The notes under the pieces are model-generated. The model worked only from the letters and a program-made list of their open reading frames with translations. It searched no databases and was not told where the DNA came from. Of a stretch of 64,000 nt of DNA, positions 62,470-64,000 are shown in pieces; position 1 is the first letter of the stretch, and each line of letters starts with the position of its first letter. Made by a program: the position numbers and the translations under genes. Origin of the DNA: Crossiella cryophila (GTDB taxonomy: Bacteria > Actinomycetota > Actinomycetes > Mycobacteriales > Pseudonocardiaceae); contig NZ_JACHMH010000001.1 in NCBI RefSeq assembly GCF_014204915.1, positions 6,969,501 to 7,033,500 of the forward strand. The letters are read 5' to 3'.

Positions 62470-63683
62470 GCCGGCCTGCCCAGCCGGGCGCCGATCGCGA
62501 TCGCGGCGCCGAGCAGCACGGCCAGTCCGGCGAACGCGGTGGGCACGGTGGTGAACTGCAGGGCCGCGCCCACCGCGACCGCGCCTGCCGCGCGGGCCAG
62601 CGCCTGCGCGGTCTGCACCGCGGCCAGGCCGGTGGAGCGCAGCGCGGTGGGGAACATCGGGCTGACGTAGGCCATCAGCACCCCGTCGGTGGCCGCGTAG
62701 AACAACCCGTGCAGGCCCAGTGCGAGCGCGGCGCCCACCCAGCCGGTCGCGGCGAAACCGACCAGCAGGTAGGCGAGCAGCAGCAGCCCGTGCCCGGCCA
62801 GGAACACCCGCCACCGGCCGAGCCGGTCGGCGAGCCTGCCCACCGGGGCGGCGGCGAGCAGGAAGGTGAGCGCGGTGCCCAGCGGCAGCAGCGGCAGCAC
62901 CCCGGCGGGCAGTCCGGCGCGTTGCTGGACGGCCACGTAGAGCACCATGTCGCCGATGGTCACCAGCCCGAGCAGGGCGGCGACCAGGCAGGCCCGGCGC
63001 ACCCCTGGCGCGGTCAGGGTGGCCAGTGCGACCCGGGGCGCGACCCTGGCCCTCGGTGGTGGTGGCGCGGTCGGCGTGGGCACGAAGAAGACCAGGACCA
63101 GCACGCCGGTCAGGCCGAGGGCGAAGCTGACCGCGAACACCGCGTGGTACCCGGCGGCCAGCGCGATCAGCCCGGTGGCGACCAGCGGTCCGAGCAGCGC
63201 GCCGGTGGTGTCCATGGCCCGGTGCACGCCGAAGGCACGGCCCAGGGTGTCCGCCGGGGTGGCCAGGGTGATCATCGCGTCCCTCGGGCCGGTGCGGATG
63301 CCCTTGCCCGCCCGGTCGGCGGCGATGGCCAGGCTGATCCCGGGCAGCCAGCCACCGGCGGCCGGCAGGCCGAGTTTGGCCAGCGCGGACAGTCCGTAGC
63401 CCGCGACGGCCACGGCTTTCGGCTTGCCCAGCCGGTCGGCGAGGTAGCCACCGGCCAGCCGCAGCACCGCGGTGGCCCCGGCGTAGAGCCCCTCGATCGC
63501 GCCCAGGTGCAGGAATCCGACGCCGACGCCGTACATCAGGTAGAGCGGGAGCACCGCGGTGATCATCTCGGCGGAGATGTCGGTGATCAGGCTGACCAGC
63601 CCGAGACCGACCACGGTGGACGGCACCGCGCCGGGGGCCCTGGCCGGGCCGGTCGCGGCACCGCGAATGATGGACAGGTACAT
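62466..63683 (-). CDS. MFS transporter, first gene of the five-gene operon
   Basis: 405 residues from ATG 63683 with ACGGAG upstream. Twelve hydrophobic helices with the MFS loop GGYLADRLGKPKAVAVAGYG and RAGKGIRTGPRDAMITLATP, resembling multidrug and efflux-type members that keep a conserved RAGKG segment. Substrate unknown. It is the first gene of a run in which every later start overlaps the previous stop by 4 bases. It follows the terminator of the upstream partial gene, so the promoter must lie in the 75 bases before it or further upstream. Confidence 0.88.
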   Translation of the reverse strand: MYLSIIRGAATGPARAPGAVPSTVVGLGLVSLITDISAEMITAVLPLYLMYGVGVGFLHLGAIEGLYAGATAVLRLAGGYLADRLGKPKAVAVAGYGLSALAKLGLPAAGGWLPGISLAIAADRAGKGIRTGPRDAMITLATPADTLGRAFGVHRAMDTTGALLGPLVATGLIALAAGYHAVFAVSFALGLTGVLVLVFFVPTPTAPPPPRARVAPRVALATLTAPGVRRACLVAALLGLVTIGDMVLYVAVQQRAGLPAGVLPLLPLGTALTFLLAAAPVGRLADRLGRWRVFLAGHGLLLLAYLLVGFAATGWVGAALALGLHGLFYAATDGVLMAYVSPMFPTALRSTGLAAVQTAQALARAAGAVAVGAALQFTTVPTAFAGLAVLLGAAIAIGARLGRPA

Positions 63684-63710
63684 GTGCGTGAACTCCGTTC
63701 CACGGCCGGC

Positions 63711-63749
63711 CCCGGCCGGTGGGCGGGCGGCAACCCCCCACCGGCCGGG
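63711..63749 (-). terminator. Hairpin terminator between the secreted-protein gene and the five-gene operon
   Basis: A perfect 13-base inverted repeat (63711-63723 and 63737-63749) with a 13-base loop, 10 bases after the stop of the minus-strand gene that runs off the window. Confidence 0.75.
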
Positions 63750-63759
63750 CTGTGCCGGA

Positions 63760-64000
63760 TCAGCCGTTGACGATCTTCAGGTCGTCCAGCTGGGCCTCGA
63801 TGAGGCTGGTGGCCCCGACATCGGCGGCCACCACCCGCACTCGCACGGTGCGGCCCGCGTAGGCGCTGAGGTCCGCGGTGGCCTGCTGCCAGCTCGCGGC
63901 CAGGTTGGCCGTGGCGCCCGCCTTCTCGAACACCGTGGTCGCGGTGGCGCCGTCGACCACCTGGACCCGCAGGTGGTCATCGGGGCCGGAGTCGTCGTGG
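63760..64000 (-). CDS. Secreted protein, C-terminal end (partial)
   Basis: The frame is open to the window edge, so only the last 80 or so residues are seen: HLRVQVVDG, ATATTVFEKAGATANLAASW, YAGRTVRVRVVAADVG, then EAQLDDLKIVNG. This is the end of a beta-sandwich (jelly-roll) domain of the kind that closes actinobacterial secreted peptidases such as M14 zinc carboxypeptidases. The enzyme part is outside the window, so the family is not certain. Confidence 0.6.
   Translation of the reverse strand, partial: HDDSGPDDHLRVQVVDGATATTVFEKAGATANLAASWQQATADLSAYAGRTVRVRVVAADVGATSLIEAQLDDLKIVNG

Overview
The window is very GC-rich actinomycete DNA. GTG and TTG starts are common, start-stop overlaps are frequent, and many secreted proteins carry Sec or Tat signals. 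SARP/AfsR-type, LAL-LuxR, TetR, AraC, PucR and GntR regulators and strong GC hairpin terminators fit Pseudonocardiales or a neighbouring order; the genus cannot be set from sequence alone. I saw no rRNA, tRNA, CRISPR array, intact insertion sequence or phage module.

Layout. 1-10 kb: end of a quinone-oxidoreductase-like gene, a giant secreted RHS protein (2383 aa), a helix-turn-helix protein and a secreted M23-like peptidase. 10.4-10.8 kb: a scar where two truncated genes meet, a glycosyltransferase N-terminus and an NB-ARC P-loop fragment. 10.8-17.5 kb: P450, AraC regulator, PLP decarboxylase, acyltransferase, PucR regulator and an SGNH esterase. 17.6-22 kb: a small membrane protein and a CHAT-NTPase-helical repeat STAND protein (1216 aa) face each other across two copies of a palindromic operator. 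22-26.6 kb: small secreted proteins, a MurJ-type flippase, an Xre-like domain protein and a PepSY membrane protein. 26.6-35.4 kb: two paralogous secreted subtilases of about 1230 aa flank a membrane protein/GntR cassette. 35.4-41 kb: a YbaK-like protein, then a two-gene tailoring unit (PobA-like flavin hydroxylase plus a two-domain O-methyltransferase) behind a lower-GC promoter with repeats, and a Tat-type beta-helix protein. 41-46 kb: small regulators and enzymes, including an ECF-like sigma factor and its membrane partner. 46-51.3 kb: a creatininase-family/MFS/alpha-beta hydrolase operon, a YCII-like protein and an epoxide hydrolase. 51.4-58.7 kb: LAL regulator, cupin, alpha/beta hydrolase, oxidoreductase, and a flavin amine oxidase fused to a cyclic-nucleotide-binding-like domain. 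58.8-63.7 kb: a five-gene operon (MFS, beta-propeller, permease, TIGR03943 protein, second propeller) in which every junction is a 4-base start/stop overlap. The window ends inside a secreted protein.

Best candidates for an undescribed system: (i) the CHAT-STAND gene and its divergent membrane protein under a shared tandem operator, which looks like a signalling or abortive defence module; (ii) the five-gene coupled permease/propeller operon with a His-rich loop, suggestive of metal handling at the envelope; (iii) the amine oxidase-cNMP domain fusion; (iv) the hydroxylase/bimodular methyltransferase pair. All functions are inferred from sequence motifs.
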